DNA from: CAILKP01 sp038231815
GTDB lineage: Bacteria; Planctomycetota; Phycisphaerae; Phycisphaerales; UBA1924
Direction: 5' to 3'
Length of the DNA stretch: 64,000 bases
Assembly: GCA_038231815.1 (NCBI GenBank)
Contig: JBBRKQ010000001.1
Span: 1-64,000 of the forward strand
Below are positions 1 through 9,934 of the stretch, piece after piece; position 1 is the first letter of the stretch; each line of letters begins with the position of its first letter. The notes beneath the pieces were generated by a model. That model was not told the DNA's origin and made no database searches. It was given only the letters and a program-made list of their open reading frames with translations. A program made the position numbers and the translations under genes.

Positions 1-2
1 CG

Positions 3-1961
3 GGGCGGTCGTACCGCATGTCGGCCCTGATGGCCAAGGAGCACGGGCCGTTCCCGGGATATGCAGAGGACTCGCAGAACATGCTGCGGGTGATCCGCAA
101 CCACCGGCACGCGGCCCACGGCGTGTCGCGTGACAGCGAGAAGTATGAGAAGCTTCGTATTCGCCCGGTGCCACTTCACCACGCGACGATCAAATCGGGC
201 CAGTGCCTGGTGCACAACGCCAGTGAACTGCTGGAGCGAGCCACGGAATGCTGGGATGATGCGCTGGAACTGGGCATCAAGCACGGGTACCGCAACGCCC
301 AGACAACGGTGATCGCCCCGACGGGCACCATCGGCCTGCTTATGGACTGCGACACGACCGGTGTCGAGCCCGACTTTGCGCTGATCAAGTTCAAGAAACT
401 CGCTGGCGGCGGGTACTTTAAGATCGCCAACGCCTCGGTCACGCCAGCGCTCGAGGCTCAGGGTTACAGCCAGAGCCAGATCAAAGAAATGATCACCTAC
501 ATGCTCGGCACGCTGAGTGTTGAGGTGCCACTGCCGGACGCGACGGGTGCGGCTCGTGCGGGCGCGTCCAGCTTCCGTGAATTCCTGCTGGGCAAGGGAT
601 TCGCCGCGGCGGACCTGGAGAAAGTCAGTGCATCGCTACCGGGCGTGTTTGAGCTGAAGTTCGCCTTTGCACCGTGGACGCTGGGTGATGCGGTGCTGAC
701 GAAGCTGGGCATCGACCCGGCGCGGGCCAAGGCCAATTTTAACTTCAACCTCCTGCTGGAGCTTGGGCTGACCAAGGCCCAGGTTGAGGCGCTGAACGAC
801 GTGATCTGCGGCCGTCAGACCGTCGAGGGTGCGCCGCACATGAAGCCGCAGCACCTGTCAGCGTTTGACTGTGCCAACGCGTGCGGCAAGTACGGCACGC
901 GGTTCATTCTGCCCGAGGGGCACATCCGCATGATGGCCGCGGTGCAGCCGTTTATCTCCGGCGCCATCTCCAAGACGATCAACTTGCCGTCGCACGCCTC
1001 GGTAGAAGACTGCACGAAGGCGTACCGCATGTCCTGGGAGCTTGGCATCAAGGCCAACGCGCTGTATCGTGATGGATCCAAGATGAGCCAGCCGCTCTCG
1101 ACTAAGTCTGACGATGATGCCGATGTTAAAACCATCAAGACAATCGAGACGATCGTCATTCGTGAGGTCGAGAAGATCGTCGAGAAGGTGGTGGAGCGGC
1201 CGATGCGTCGCCGCCTGGCCGACACGCGGTCGAGCATTACGCACAAGTTCAACATCGCTGGTCATGAGGGTTATTTGACGGTTGGCTTGTACGAGGATGG
1301 CCAACCGGGCGAGCTGTTTATCACGATGGCGAAGGAAGGTTCAACCATCGGCGGGCTGATGGACTGCATCGGGACCTCGGTCTCGGTGGCTCTGCAGTAC
1401 GGCGTGCCGGTGACTTCGCTGGTCAATAAGTTCACGCACCAGCGGTTTGAGCCCGCGGGCATGACCAGCAACCGGGATATTCCGTTTGCCAAGAGCCTGG
1501 TGGACTACATCTTCCGCTGGATGGGCATGGAGTTCATTCCTGGGTATCGTGATGCCAACGCCCCGAAGCGTGAGCCTGACCAGACCATTTCATTTGATGT
1601 TTCGTCCCAGGCTGCCGCACCAACATCGGGCCAGCGATTGGCCGGGCTTGTTGGTGAGGGTGAGGTCAAGCCGGAGCCAACCGAGGACCTTTCGACCCGT
1701 CACACCTCCAAGCTTTTTGATGGTGCTGATGAGGAGCCGCACGCCCACGTGCACATCACCCAGACCAAGACGGTGACGCGCACCGAGACGGATTTGGATT
1801 TCACCGGTTCGGCGGCTTCAGGATCCACCAGCCAGTTCCAGCTTTCGATGGCGGCGACTTCGGCCGATGCTCCGGCGTGCAGCAATTGTGGTTCAATTAC
1901 GGTTCGCAATGGTGCGTGCTACAAGTGCGTCAACTGTGGTACTTCGCTCGGCTGCTCGTAA
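3..1961 (+). CDS. nrdJ: Vitamin B12-dependent ribonucleotide reductase, C-terminal part
   Basis: Class II (adenosylcobalamin-dependent) ribonucleotide reductase, which makes deoxyribonucleotides in the cytoplasm with or without oxygen. The frame is open to the window edge, so the N-terminal part lies upstream. Visible are the barrel segment with APTGTIGLLMDCDTTG, a charged linker rich in IVEKVVE-type repeats, then the TSCPD domain (SITHKFNIAGHEGYLTVGL to EFIPGYRD) found at the C terminus of this reductase class. The tail ends in a cysteine cluster (CSNCG ... CYKCVNCG ... GCS) matching the zinc-ribbon/redox tail that re-reduces the active site. Nothing looks damaged. A stem-loop follows the stop. 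Confidence 0.93.
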   Translation, partial: GRSYRMSALMAKEHGPFPGYAEDSQNMLRVIRNHRHAAHGVSRDSEKYEKLRIRPVPLHHATIKSGQCLVHNASELLERATECWDDALELGIKHGYRNAQTTVIAPTGTIGLLMDCDTTGVEPDFALIKFKKLAGGGYFKIANASVTPALEAQGYSQSQIKEMITYMLGTLSVEVPLPDATGAARAGASSFREFLLGKGFAAADLEKVSASLPGVFELKFAFAPWTLGDAVLTKLGIDPARAKANFNFNLLLELGLTKAQVEALNDVICGRQTVEGAPHMKPQHLSAFDCANACGKYGTRFILPEGHIRMMAAVQPFISGAISKTINLPSHASVEDCTKAYRMSWELGIKANALYRDGSKMSQPLSTKSDDDADVKTIKTIETIVIREVEKIVEKVVERPMRRRLADTRSSITHKFNIAGHEGYLTVGLYEDGQPGELFITMAKEGSTIGGLMDCIGTSVSVALQYGVPVTSLVNKFTHQRFEPAGMTSNRDIPFAKSLVDYIFRWMGMEFIPGYRDANAPKREPDQTISFDVSSQAAAPTSGQRLAGLVGEGEVKPEPTEDLSTRHTSKLFDGADEEPHAHVHITQTKTVTRTETDLDFTGSAASGSTSQFQLSMAATSADAPACSNCGSITVRNGACYKCVNCGTSLGCS

Positions 1962-2007
1962 TTGCCGCGGGTTGCTGTTGGTTCTGTCTCCTCCTGTTGC
2001 TGCATCC

Positions 2008-2037
2008 GGCCTGCGTGGGTAAATCTCCACGCAGGCC
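2008..2037 (+). terminator. Stem-loop after nrdJ
   Basis: An 11-bp perfect stem (GGCCTGCGTGG at 2008-2018 with its complement at 2027-2037) and an 8-base loop lie about 47 bases after the nrdJ stop. There is no T-run, so it is a terminator-like or 3'-end-stabilising hairpin, not a textbook intrinsic terminator. Confidence 0.5.
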
Positions 2038-2414
2038 CGGACGCTGCATGTTCATCGCCTCGGTTTTGCGGCTAGTTCTCTAGGCGATTAAATAAGCGAT
2101 TGAATCTGAACGCCGCTCCATCGTGCTTTGTTTCTCTTGTTCGCTTTCCTCTTTTTCCCTTGCCTCTGCCTCTGTTTCTCTCCCCAGCCTCGAGGACACG
2201 GATTTTGGGGCCCGGCGTGTGCGCTCAAAGGCACGCGGACGGATCCCGCTGTGCCGCAGTGGTGTGACGGATCACGCCGCTACGCGATGGACCAAAGATC
2301 GGGCCGAAGTGCTTGCCGGTTGCAAAGCCGGCTAGCGCCAGGATGAGCCCGATCCCGTCCGGAAGTACGCACAGACCGCCCAAACGCCCGTCCGGGCCCC
2401 GTTCCGTTCTCTTG

Positions 2415-2488
2415 TCGGTTGGCTGGTGGCTGGTGGCTGGTGGGCTGGTGGCCGGTTGGTGGTTGGTGGTTGATGGCTGGTGGTTGGC
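2415..2488. repeat. G-rich GGTTGG/GCTGGTGG simple repeat
   Basis: About 75 bases of imperfect TGG-based tandem repeat (units such as GGCTGGTG and GGTTGGTG) with many GG doublets on the + strand. It lies in the 1.1 kb spacer between nrdJ and the next gene. It could form G-quadruplex-like structures. Open frames through it are low-complexity and not credible genes. Confidence 0.7.
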
Positions 2489-2763
2489 TTCGAGCCAATG
2501 CAAGGTGGGTTTTCGCCGGGGGTTGTTCTGGCGAGTTTGGTGCCGATTCAGTCGACCCGCGAGCCCACAGTCAGGTGGGCTGGGGGTGAGCTTGGAGCGG
2601 GCTTGGGGTGGGCTTGGAGTGGGCTGGCGGTGGGCCGGGATGTGATTTGGCGTCGCCGCACGGGTCGGGTGTTCGGCTTGGTGCGTGCGGCGGCCGTGGT
2701 GGAGGTGGAGTTTGGGTGGGGCCGGGGCTGTGGGGGACGGACCGTGGGCTGCTGGGGTTGGTC

Positions 2764-2855
2764 GCAAGGCAGGAATCGGTTCAAAGGCAGGAATCGGTTG
2801 GAAGGCAGGAATCAGTTACAAGGCAGGAATCGTTTGCAAGGAAGGCAGAACCGGT
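2764..2855. repeat. 18-bp minisatellite, four units plus a degenerate fifth
   Basis: Tandem units at 2764-2781, 2782-2799, 2800-2817 and 2818-2835 share the core AAGGCAGGAATCGGTT with one or two changes each. A degenerate fifth unit follows to about 2855. Because the period is a multiple of three, one frame reads a hexapeptide series of KAGIG type, but no start signal or flanking coding pattern supports a gene. The rest of 1962-3091 shows nothing else recognisable. Confidence 0.8.
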
Positions 2856-3091
2856 CGCTTGCGAGTTGGGTGACACAAACGGTTGCCAAACTGGAACCGC
2901 ACCGGTGTTCCTTTGCGAATAACAATGGCTAAACTCTGTCCCGAGATTGTTCCCGCCGCTGGTTTACCGGCGGCGCGATCTGTCCGCCGGGAGATCAACT
3001 CCGCCGAGAGGCTGGTTGGTCGGCTGGTCGTTGCCGGATGGCGGAGTGGAGGGCGTGCGTGTGCGATTTGATTTGGTTGCAAGGAGATTTC

Positions 3092-5215
3092 ATGGCAGGT
3101 TTGACGCCCCGTTCCGCCGCTGTTCGTTCCGCCCGTACCGCGCTCACCGCGCTTGCCCCGGTGGGCAAGCTGCCCGCGGCGCTGCTGCTGGCGGGTTTGT
3201 TTGCATCGGCAGCGCTGCTTGGCGGCTGTGGTGAGGATGAATCGGCGGCGCGAGCCCGTGAAATTACCAACCGCGTCACGCTGCTGACCTCCGCTGGTCA
3301 GCAGATGGTCTCGCTGGAGTCTCGCCGCTTTGTCGAGCTGCGAGAGATTCGCGATGAGCTGGAAAAGCTCATCAAAGAGGGCAATGTCAATCCGGCCTCG
3401 CTCAAGCTGCTCGAGGCCCGCGTCATTGAGCAGATGGGCAATGTCATTGCCGGTCTGGCGGCTGAGAAGGAGCAGGAGGCCGTCCTGCTTGGTGCTCGCG
3501 TGCTAACTCTGGCTGATGTGTATCGGAGGCAGTCGGCCATTGCCAGCGCTGCTGGCAAGGCAAGCCTGTCGGAGGACATCGCCCGTCTGAACGCTGATAA
3601 GGCCGCAGTGATCAAGCGTGCTGATGATCTAGATACCCAGCGAAGCGAGATTTCCAGCAGCGTATCGGCGACGCAGAAGAAAATAGATGACCTGCTTTCG
3701 CGGGCCAAAGCGCTGCACGAGCAGGCGGCTTCGGTTCGTACAAATGCTTCTAACGCCTCGGCCGTTGCTGCGCTGCAAGCTGGTGAGCAAGCCGCGCTGA
3801 TGAATCGCCAAGCCGATGAGCTTGATCGCCAGGCGGCGTACCTGACGGCCGACAATGGCCGGCTTACCCCGGCCGTGACCGCGAAACAGGCGGAGGCGGC
3901 TGGTCTTCGGGAAGGGGCAACCCGGGTGGCTGCGGCCATCAGCTCGCTTGAGGCCCGCCAAAAGCTGGTTCGTGATGAAGCTGCCGCGATGACCAAGTCC
4001 ATGACCGAGACCGGCACCGATGCCCAGACTGCGGCCGATGCGCTGCTGGCCTTGCACGCAGCCCAGGAATCTGGTGCGATTAAGGGCCGCGTTGAGCAGG
4101 CCAAATCAGCATCGGCCGAGGTTGATGCCTTGCGAGATGCAGTAAAAGATGCTTCGCTGGCTGGCGTGCTGGGGTTGGCCGAGGCGTATTACAACGCGGC
4201 GGGCGGCGTTGCCAAGGGCCTTGGTGCTGATGTTGCCGCGGACCAGCGCAAGAGCGCACAGAATCTGGGTATCTCCGTGGCGCAGGCACTTGCGGATCTG
4301 AAGCTGCTCGAGGGCCGCTCAAAGCAGCGACTGGCCGAGGCTATGGCTGGCGTGGCCACCCTGACCCCGGCGGTTGCCAAGCAACCCTCGTATCAGGCAC
4401 AGGCTGAAGCAGCGGGTAAGGATGCCGAGGCAGCAATGAAGGAGGCCCGGACCGCGTATGGGGAGCTCAAAGAGAAGGTCTCAGGATTCGGGGGCGATGA
4501 GGCCCGCTTGGCCCGGCTCGCCGCGACGCTGGACAAGCTTGCCAAGGGTGATACAGCCCCGGCGGCGGCTCCGGCTCCGGCGGCGAAGGTTGATGGCGCT
4601 GCTGCTGCGGCGACGGCGGGTGGGGATATCGCAGCGGAGATTCGGCCGCTACTGGTGAAAATTATTGAGGCCAACAGCAAGCAGGACATGTCGGTGCTAG
4701 CGGGCATCATGTACTTCAAGAACGATGGCGAGCGCAAGACGTTTGAGTCTTTCAGTAAGGTATCGATGTCTGCCATCGCATTGGATGCTGAGTGTAAGGC
4801 CAAGTTCAAAAAGAGCTTCACTGATGTGCTCAAATCGGACCCGATGATGGGCCCAATGGCCGCTGGGTTCGGCAGTCTGTGGTCGGATGTTGAGAAGAGC
4901 AAGAGCTGGACGCCCGAGCGGTTTAAGGTCACTTCCAAAGGGGCCAACGAGGCCATGGCGCAGATTCCCGGCGAAGAAGCCTCGAAGACCGAACTTATCA
5001 AAGACTCCGGGAAGTGGCTGATGAAGGTACCCGCCAGCATGAAAGGCCAACAGGTCGCCATGATGGTTGGCCCGATGGGCGATGCCATCATCGGTGCGTT
5101 TGAGAGCCTTACGGCAGACATTAAATCGGGCAAAATCGCCGATGAAAAGCAGGTTGGGGCCGAGTTTGGCAAGAAGATGATGGCTCTGCAAGGTGCCATG
5201 GGCGGCGGCAAGTAA
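3092..5215 (+). CDS. Large coiled-coil lipoprotein, function unknown
   Basis: The start at 3092 is chosen because AAGGAG lies at 3081-3086 and the encoded N terminus is an export signal. A basic N-region and a hydrophobic stretch are followed by the lipobox LGGC with cysteine 46, so the mature protein should be lipid-anchored. Residues about 60-500 are dominated by long helical, Ala/Glu/Lys/Arg-rich heptad sequence (many EQA, ARV and DEAAA runs) predicting coiled coil. An Ala-Pro linker near residue 490 leads to a C-terminal domain of about 200 residues (IAAEIRPLLVKIIEANSKQ onward) resembling a compact periplasmic domain. It is 707 residues long and no enzymatic motif is seen. It may be a periplasmic structural or cell-envelope tether protein. 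The gene downstream is also exported and could belong to the same unit. Confidence 0.8.
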   Translation: MAGLTPRSAAVRSARTALTALAPVGKLPAALLLAGLFASAALLGGCGEDESAARAREITNRVTLLTSAGQQMVSLESRRFVELREIRDELEKLIKEGNVNPASLKLLEARVIEQMGNVIAGLAAEKEQEAVLLGARVLTLADVYRRQSAIASAAGKASLSEDIARLNADKAAVIKRADDLDTQRSEISSSVSATQKKIDDLLSRAKALHEQAASVRTNASNASAVAALQAGEQAALMNRQADELDRQAAYLTADNGRLTPAVTAKQAEAAGLREGATRVAAAISSLEARQKLVRDEAAAMTKSMTETGTDAQTAADALLALHAAQESGAIKGRVEQAKSASAEVDALRDAVKDASLAGVLGLAEAYYNAAGGVAKGLGADVAADQRKSAQNLGISVAQALADLKLLEGRSKQRLAEAMAGVATLTPAVAKQPSYQAQAEAAGKDAEAAMKEARTAYGELKEKVSGFGGDEARLARLAATLDKLAKGDTAPAAAPAPAAKVDGAAAAATAGGDIAAEIRPLLVKIIEANSKQDMSVLAGIMYFKNDGERKTFESFSKVSMSAIALDAECKAKFKKSFTDVLKSDPMMGPMAAGFGSLWSDVEKSKSWTPERFKVTSKGANEAMAQIPGEEASKTELIKDSGKWLMKVPASMKGQQVAMMVGPMGDAIIGAFESLTADIKSGKIADEKQVGAEFGKKMMALQGAMGGGK

Positions 5216-5368
5216 AGCCCCGGTCGTCGCGGTCGCCGTGGGATTGCTACCCTCGCCGCCCGGGACCGCCATGGTCGTTTCGTCGGTTTCCGGTTCGTGG
5301 CCCGTTCGGTCCACTTTTCGTGCTTCTCAGTTGAATCTCCGTTCACCGCCTTGCCTGTAGCCCACGCC

Positions 5369-6448
5369 ATGAATCACTTTGGGAACCCTACCCGTCGATC
5401 CGTCGCCGCACTTCTGCTGGCTTTGGCCTGCCTTGGTGCTGCACCCGCGGTTGGTTTTGCCCAGGCCTCTCAGCCGCTGCCTCAGGCGATCATCACCAAG
5501 AAGGATTCGCTCTCCGCGGCGGACACTCAGGCAATTGAGGCGTTTGTCGCGGCCAACAAGGCTGGGCTTTTGGGTGATGCGGACGCGATCCGCATCGCTC
5601 GCGGGATTCTTTTAAAGCCACTGGCGGATGCACCTTCGCTGAACTTCCGGCTGGCTTATGCCGCCGCCCTGCGGCCGGTTTTGGATGAACTGGTTGCTAC
5701 CGGCCGCCCGGTTACCGTGATTAACGCCCTGCGAATTGCCGGTGAGGCCGGGGCAACCGGCACGCTGGCGGTGCTCTTTGGACCGCTTGATGTGACCAAA
5801 GAGGTAGCGCCGGCGATTCGAATTGCCGCCTCTGTTGGGCTTGCCCGCATGTTTGAGATTACGGCCAAGTTTGAATCCGCGGTGAACCCGGCGGATCTGG
5901 ACAAGGCTGTTGCAATGCTAATTGATGTGGCCTCAAAGGTCAATGATTCGGACGTTTGCGATGCGGCGTTTCGCAGCCTTGGAATGGCCTTGCGAATTGG
6001 TGAGCCCAAGGCCAGCCCGGCGCTGCAAAGCCAAGTTGTTGACAATCTAGCCACCATCGCCAGCGCACGTGCCCAAGCAATCAAAGATGCGCAGTCTGCC
6101 GTGTTCATGCCCGCGGTGCTACGGGTTGCCGGAGTGCTGCGTGAGGTGGTGACGGATGACTCCGGCAAGACCAAACAACTCGCCGCGGCGGTGTACAAGA
6201 ATGTGGCTGCTTATGCCGGTGATTTGGCGGTGGCGATTGTGCGTCTGCGGAACGTGCCGGGGATTGATAAGTCCATGGTTGAGCAGGCGTCCGGCGCTGC
6301 GGGAACCATTGTGGTTCTCAGCAACACGCTGATTGACAAGTCCGCCAAACCACTGAGGCCGCCGACGAGCGTTGATGAGCTGATCGGCCCAACGGGCTGG
6401 CTGACCAAACCACCGTTTAACTTCGCGGCGGACCGCTTTGTTCCGTAA
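5369..6448 (+). CDS. Exported helical protein, function unknown
   Basis: The ATG at 5369 is preferred over an upstream in-frame start because it gives a classical Sec signal peptide (MNHFGNPTRRS, then a hydrophobic core ending AVGFAQA). The mature protein of about 325 residues is rich in alanine and valine with repeated helical pairs, in the style of HEAT/ARM-like solenoids, but I cannot assign a family. It contains no catalytic motif. It lies 153 bases after the coiled-coil lipoprotein gene and 110 bases before the oppA-like gene on the same strand. Confidence 0.7.
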   Translation: MNHFGNPTRRSVAALLLALACLGAAPAVGFAQASQPLPQAIITKKDSLSAADTQAIEAFVAANKAGLLGDADAIRIARGILLKPLADAPSLNFRLAYAAALRPVLDELVATGRPVTVINALRIAGEAGATGTLAVLFGPLDVTKEVAPAIRIAASVGLARMFEITAKFESAVNPADLDKAVAMLIDVASKVNDSDVCDAAFRSLGMALRIGEPKASPALQSQVVDNLATIASARAQAIKDAQSAVFMPAVLRVAGVLREVVTDDSGKTKQLAAAVYKNVAAYAGDLAVAIVRLRNVPGIDKSMVEQASGAAGTIVVLSNTLIDKSAKPLRPPTSVDELIGPTGWLTKPPFNFAADRFVP

Positions 6449-6558
6449 TTGAGCGTGGCCGCGGGCGGTTGCCTTTGGGCTGCCGATGGCCATGTCTGTC
6501 CGGTATCGGGCGGTAATTCCGACCGTCTGGGCTGCCGGTAGCACTATCCTGCGTGCGC

Positions 6559-8535
6559 ATGTGGAAGCTTGTCCTACCGGTTCTGTGCCTGGTTGTGCTC
6601 CTACTTGGCGTTGGGCTGATGGAGCCGGCTGCGCCCAAGGCGGATCTGGTGATAATAAACCGTGGTGATTGCAACACGCTTGATGTGCAGCGGATGAGCT
6701 GGCTGCAGGACTTTCGCGTGGCCGCAGCGTTGTACGAGGGACTGCTCACGGCCGATCGTTTTAGTACAAGCAATGAAAAGCTCCCGGGCGTTGCCGAGTC
6801 GTGGACCGTCAGTGATGATGGGCTGATCTACACGTTTCATCTTCGCAAAGACGCGAAGTGGAGCAACGGTAAACCGGTAACGCCGGAGGATTTTCGATAC
6901 TCGTGGCGCAGGGCGTTGCTGCCGGACCTGGCCAACGACTATGCGACTTTGTTCCGCCTGATTGAGGGCGGGGCCGAGTTTTACAAGTGGCGTGCGGCGG
7001 AGTTGAAGCGGTTTGAGACGGAATCTGCCGGAGTGGCGCGGCCGGTGGAGGCTCAAAAGCTGTGGCAAGAAACATTGCGCCGGTTTGATGAGACTGTGGG
7101 GCTAACGGCGCCCGATGCCCACACGCTGGTGGTGCGGCTGGTGCGGCCGGTGGCGTACTTCACGGAGATGATGGCGTTTGAGGCGTTTTTTCCGATCTAT
7201 CCGCCTGTTGTGGAGCAGTTTGAGCAGCCCAGCTCGGTGACAGGCAGGCTTGAGTTTTCCAGCGAGTGGGCACGCCCGCCGCTGCTGGTGAGCAACGGTC
7301 GGTTTAAGTTGGCATCGTGGCGGTTTAAGCGTGACATGCTCATCGTTCGAAATGAGCACTACTGGAACCAGGCTGATATTCATGCCAATTCGATCCTGAT
7401 GCCATCGGTGAGCGATCCAAACGCGCAGGTGATGGCGTTTCAGACGGGGACGGTGGACTGGCTGACCGATGTTGTGCCCGACTATCGTGCTGAGATGATC
7501 GAGGCGAAGGAAGCGTTCTATCGCGAGCACTGGGATGACTATCAGAAGCTAAAGGCCCGTGGGCTGGACCCGGTGGCGATTGATCGTCGCTTACCGCCGG
7601 ACCCGCGAAAGAACATTCATGTTTTCCCGACCTTTGGCACGTATTGGTACAACTTTAACTGCTTGCCAACACTGCCGGATGGACGGGCCAACCCAATGGC
7701 CGATTCCAAGGTGCGCCGAGCGCTGAGCATGGTGGTTGACAAGCGAAGCATCGTGGAGAACATCCGACGATCGGGCGAGACGGTGGCAGAGGCGATCATT
7801 CCGCCGGGTTCAATTTCTGGGTATCAGTCGCCGCCGGGGCTTGGCTTTGATGTTGAGGGTGCGCGGGCGCTGCTGACTGAGGCGGGCTATCCCGGTGGCG
7901 TGGGCTTGCCGGTGATTGAGATTTTGTTTAACCGTGATGGCGGGCATGACCTGATTGCGCAGTCCATCAAGCGTGACTGGGAGATGAACCTTGGCGTGAG
8001 TGTGAGGCTGGTGCAAAAAGAAATCAAGGTGCTGCGCAATGATCTTAAAGGACGGAACTTTATGGTCTCGCGCGGCTCGTGGTTTGGAGACTACGGCGAC
8101 CCGACAACATTTTTGGATGTGAACCGTTCCGATGACAACAACAACGATCGCGGGTATTTTTCATCTGAGTTTGATACGCTGATGAAGGCCAGTGATGCGG
8201 AGCGTGATCCGGCCAAGCGCATGGCGCTGCTGGCTCAAGCAGAGGGGCTGCTGATCGCCGATGATCTGCCGCTGCTGCCGATTTTTCATTACACATCAAC
8301 CATGCTGTTTGATGCGGATAAGGTTTCGGGAATCTCGCCCCTCCCGCGGCAGAAGCAGGATATTGGGCTGTTGGGCAAGCTGGGTGACAAGGCCGCGGGA
8401 AAGACTGAAACTAAACCTGCCGGTACCGCCTTGCCGCGTGAGATTCCTGTGCCGGGCCCGGGTGGCTCGATTCCGGTGCCATCCGGTGCGGGGCAATCGG
8501 GTGTGCGGCCGCTGGGCAGTGGGGGGGCGAACTAA
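6559..8535 (+). CDS. oppA: Oligopeptide ABC transporter substrate-binding protein (family 5)
   Basis: Extracytoplasmic solute-binding protein of the OppA/DppA family, which captures peptides for an ABC importer. The N terminus is a signal-anchor (MWKLVLPVLCLVVLLLG). The family landmarks follow in order: RGDCNTLDVQRMSWLQDFRVA, YEGLLTAD, the segment VAESWTVSDDGLIYTFHLRKDAKWSNG, PVTPEDFRYSWRRAL, and a late FLDVNRSDDNNNDRGYFSSEFD. The tail is Pro/Gly-rich. A GTG at 6553 in the same frame is an alternative start. The stop codon overlaps the next start (TAATG), showing translational coupling to the permease. Confidence 0.88.
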   Translation: MWKLVLPVLCLVVLLLGVGLMEPAAPKADLVIINRGDCNTLDVQRMSWLQDFRVAAALYEGLLTADRFSTSNEKLPGVAESWTVSDDGLIYTFHLRKDAKWSNGKPVTPEDFRYSWRRALLPDLANDYATLFRLIEGGAEFYKWRAAELKRFETESAGVARPVEAQKLWQETLRRFDETVGLTAPDAHTLVVRLVRPVAYFTEMMAFEAFFPIYPPVVEQFEQPSSVTGRLEFSSEWARPPLLVSNGRFKLASWRFKRDMLIVRNEHYWNQADIHANSILMPSVSDPNAQVMAFQTGTVDWLTDVVPDYRAEMIEAKEAFYREHWDDYQKLKARGLDPVAIDRRLPPDPRKNIHVFPTFGTYWYNFNCLPTLPDGRANPMADSKVRRALSMVVDKRSIVENIRRSGETVAEAIIPPGSISGYQSPPGLGFDVEGARALLTEAGYPGGVGLPVIEILFNRDGGHDLIAQSIKRDWEMNLGVSVRLVQKEIKVLRNDLKGRNFMVSRGSWFGDYGDPTTFLDVNRSDDNNNDRGYFSSEFDTLMKASDAERDPAKRMALLAQAEGLLIADDLPLLPIFHYTSTMLFDADKVSGISPLPRQKQDIGLLGKLGDKAAGKTETKPAGTALPREIPVPGPGGSIPVPSGAGQSGVRPLGSGGAN

Positions 8536-9542
8536 TGCTCCGACTGATTCTTGCTCGCTTGGCGCAATTGCCGCTGATTTTGCTGGTGATCTACACCGCC
8601 ACGCTGTTTTTAGCCTGGCAGATTCCTGGCAGCCCGCTGGATACGCCGGAGGCACGACGGCCGCCGGAGGAGGTGATCCGCGCCATGGAGGCGCAATACA
8701 AGCTGGATAGCTTCTGGTCATTTTACTGGTCGTATCTTGACAACGCCTCGGGCGTGCGGTTTGCACGCGAGTACATTACCGGTGATGCGGAGCGGCAGTT
8801 GCAGGCGGCCCGCGATGCTGGGCGGCCGGTGCTGCAGCGGCGGGTGTTTGACTTTGGGCCATCGCTTCAGTATGAGGATTGGCGGGTCAGTGAAATCATC
8901 AGCGCGAGCCTGCCGGTGTCGGTTGCGATCGGTGCACTGGCAATCGTGATCGCAACTGTGGTGGGTGTTGGAGCTGGTGTCGTGGGTGCGGCCAAGCCTG
9001 GCTCGGCCCTTGATGCCGCAACGTTCGTGATCGCGCTGATTGGCGTGAGCCTGCCGAGCTTTGTTTCTGGCACGGTGCTCCTGCTGGTTTTTCCGGTCAC
9101 GCTGGGCTGGGGAACAATCGGTAAGCTGGAGGGACCGGGTGATTTGATTCTGCCGGCGATCACGCTCAGCCTGCCGTTCGCGGCGTACATCGCCAGGCTC
9201 ACGCGAATGGGCATGATCGAGGCTCTTGGTGCTGACTATGTGCGCACAGTACGGGCCAAGGGTGTGCGCCCAGCGGGCGTGCTCTTTCGCCATGCTTTAA
9301 AGAACGCCGGGCTGCCCGTGCTCAGTTACCTTGGCCCGGCGACGGCACTGGCTGTGACGGGTTCGTTCGTGGTGGAGCGGCTATTCAGCCTGCCCGGCAT
9401 GGGCCAGCACTTCGTAAACGCGGTGCTGAACAAGGACCTGTTTTTGATTATCGGAGTGGTGCTGGTGTTCGCGGCGCTGCTGGTGGTGCTGAACTTGGTT
9501 GTGGATGTGCTGTACCGGTGGATTGACCCGCGGATTTCGTAA
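8535..9542 (+). CDS. oppB: Peptide ABC transporter permease, OppB/DppB type
   Basis: Inner-membrane permease that forms half of the peptide-import channel. It has an N-terminal membrane segment (LILARLAQLPLILLVIYTATLFLAWQIPG), a periplasmic loop of about 90 residues, then five further hydrophobic segments. The EAA-type loop contacting the ATPase is present near DYVRTVRAKGVRPAGVLFRHALKNAGLPV, followed by GSFVVERLFSLPGMG, a strong OppB signature. The OppC-like second permease and the OppD/F ATPases that usually follow are absent: after a 303-base spacer comes a tRNA gene. Confidence 0.92.
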   Translation: MLRLILARLAQLPLILLVIYTATLFLAWQIPGSPLDTPEARRPPEEVIRAMEAQYKLDSFWSFYWSYLDNASGVRFAREYITGDAERQLQAARDAGRPVLQRRVFDFGPSLQYEDWRVSEIISASLPVSVAIGALAIVIATVVGVGAGVVGAAKPGSALDAATFVIALIGVSLPSFVSGTVLLLVFPVTLGWGTIGKLEGPGDLILPAITLSLPFAAYIARLTRMGMIEALGADYVRTVRAKGVRPAGVLFRHALKNAGLPVLSYLGPATALAVTGSFVVERLFSLPGMGQHFVNAVLNKDLFLIIGVVLVFAALLVVLNLVVDVLYRWIDPRIS

Positions 9543-9845
9543 CAGCCAGCTTTGGTGCGGCGGGTTCATGACCTGGCGTCTGGCCGGAGGGGGCCGAGCC
9601 TCGGCCCAACCACTGCGTAAATGTCCTTGCCCCGATGCCCTGCCCTGCCCTGCCACTGCCCTGCCGCTGCCACTGCCGGGTTCCCCAAGCTTCGCCCCGG
9701 CGCCGGCTTTGCATGGGCGACTGTGTTGGTTTCTTCCGGTATGGTGGGGCTTGAGATCAGTTTGATTGGTGGCTGTACGGACGAAGCAGGACGCCACCCC
9801 GAGGTGGCTAGCGCGAAGCAGCGCGGCTATCATCGCCTTCGGTTC
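9543..9845. other. Spacer with CCCTGCC low-complexity tract
   Basis: No gene is seen. A short G/C palindrome (GGGCCGAG facing CTCGGCCC, about 9589-9606) lies after the oppB stop. Around 9638-9680 is a run of CCCTGCC/CACTGCC imperfect repeats. The missing oppC would be expected here. Confidence 0.6.
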
Positions 9846-9922
<77 letters not shown>

Positions 9923-9934
9923 GTTTCAGAGTGA

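Noticed and set aside
2225..2767. Long minus-strand open frame in the repeat-rich spacer
   Set aside because: Its product is Pro/Ser/Thr/His low-complexity sequence that mirrors the simple repeat; there is no start signal or family resemblance.
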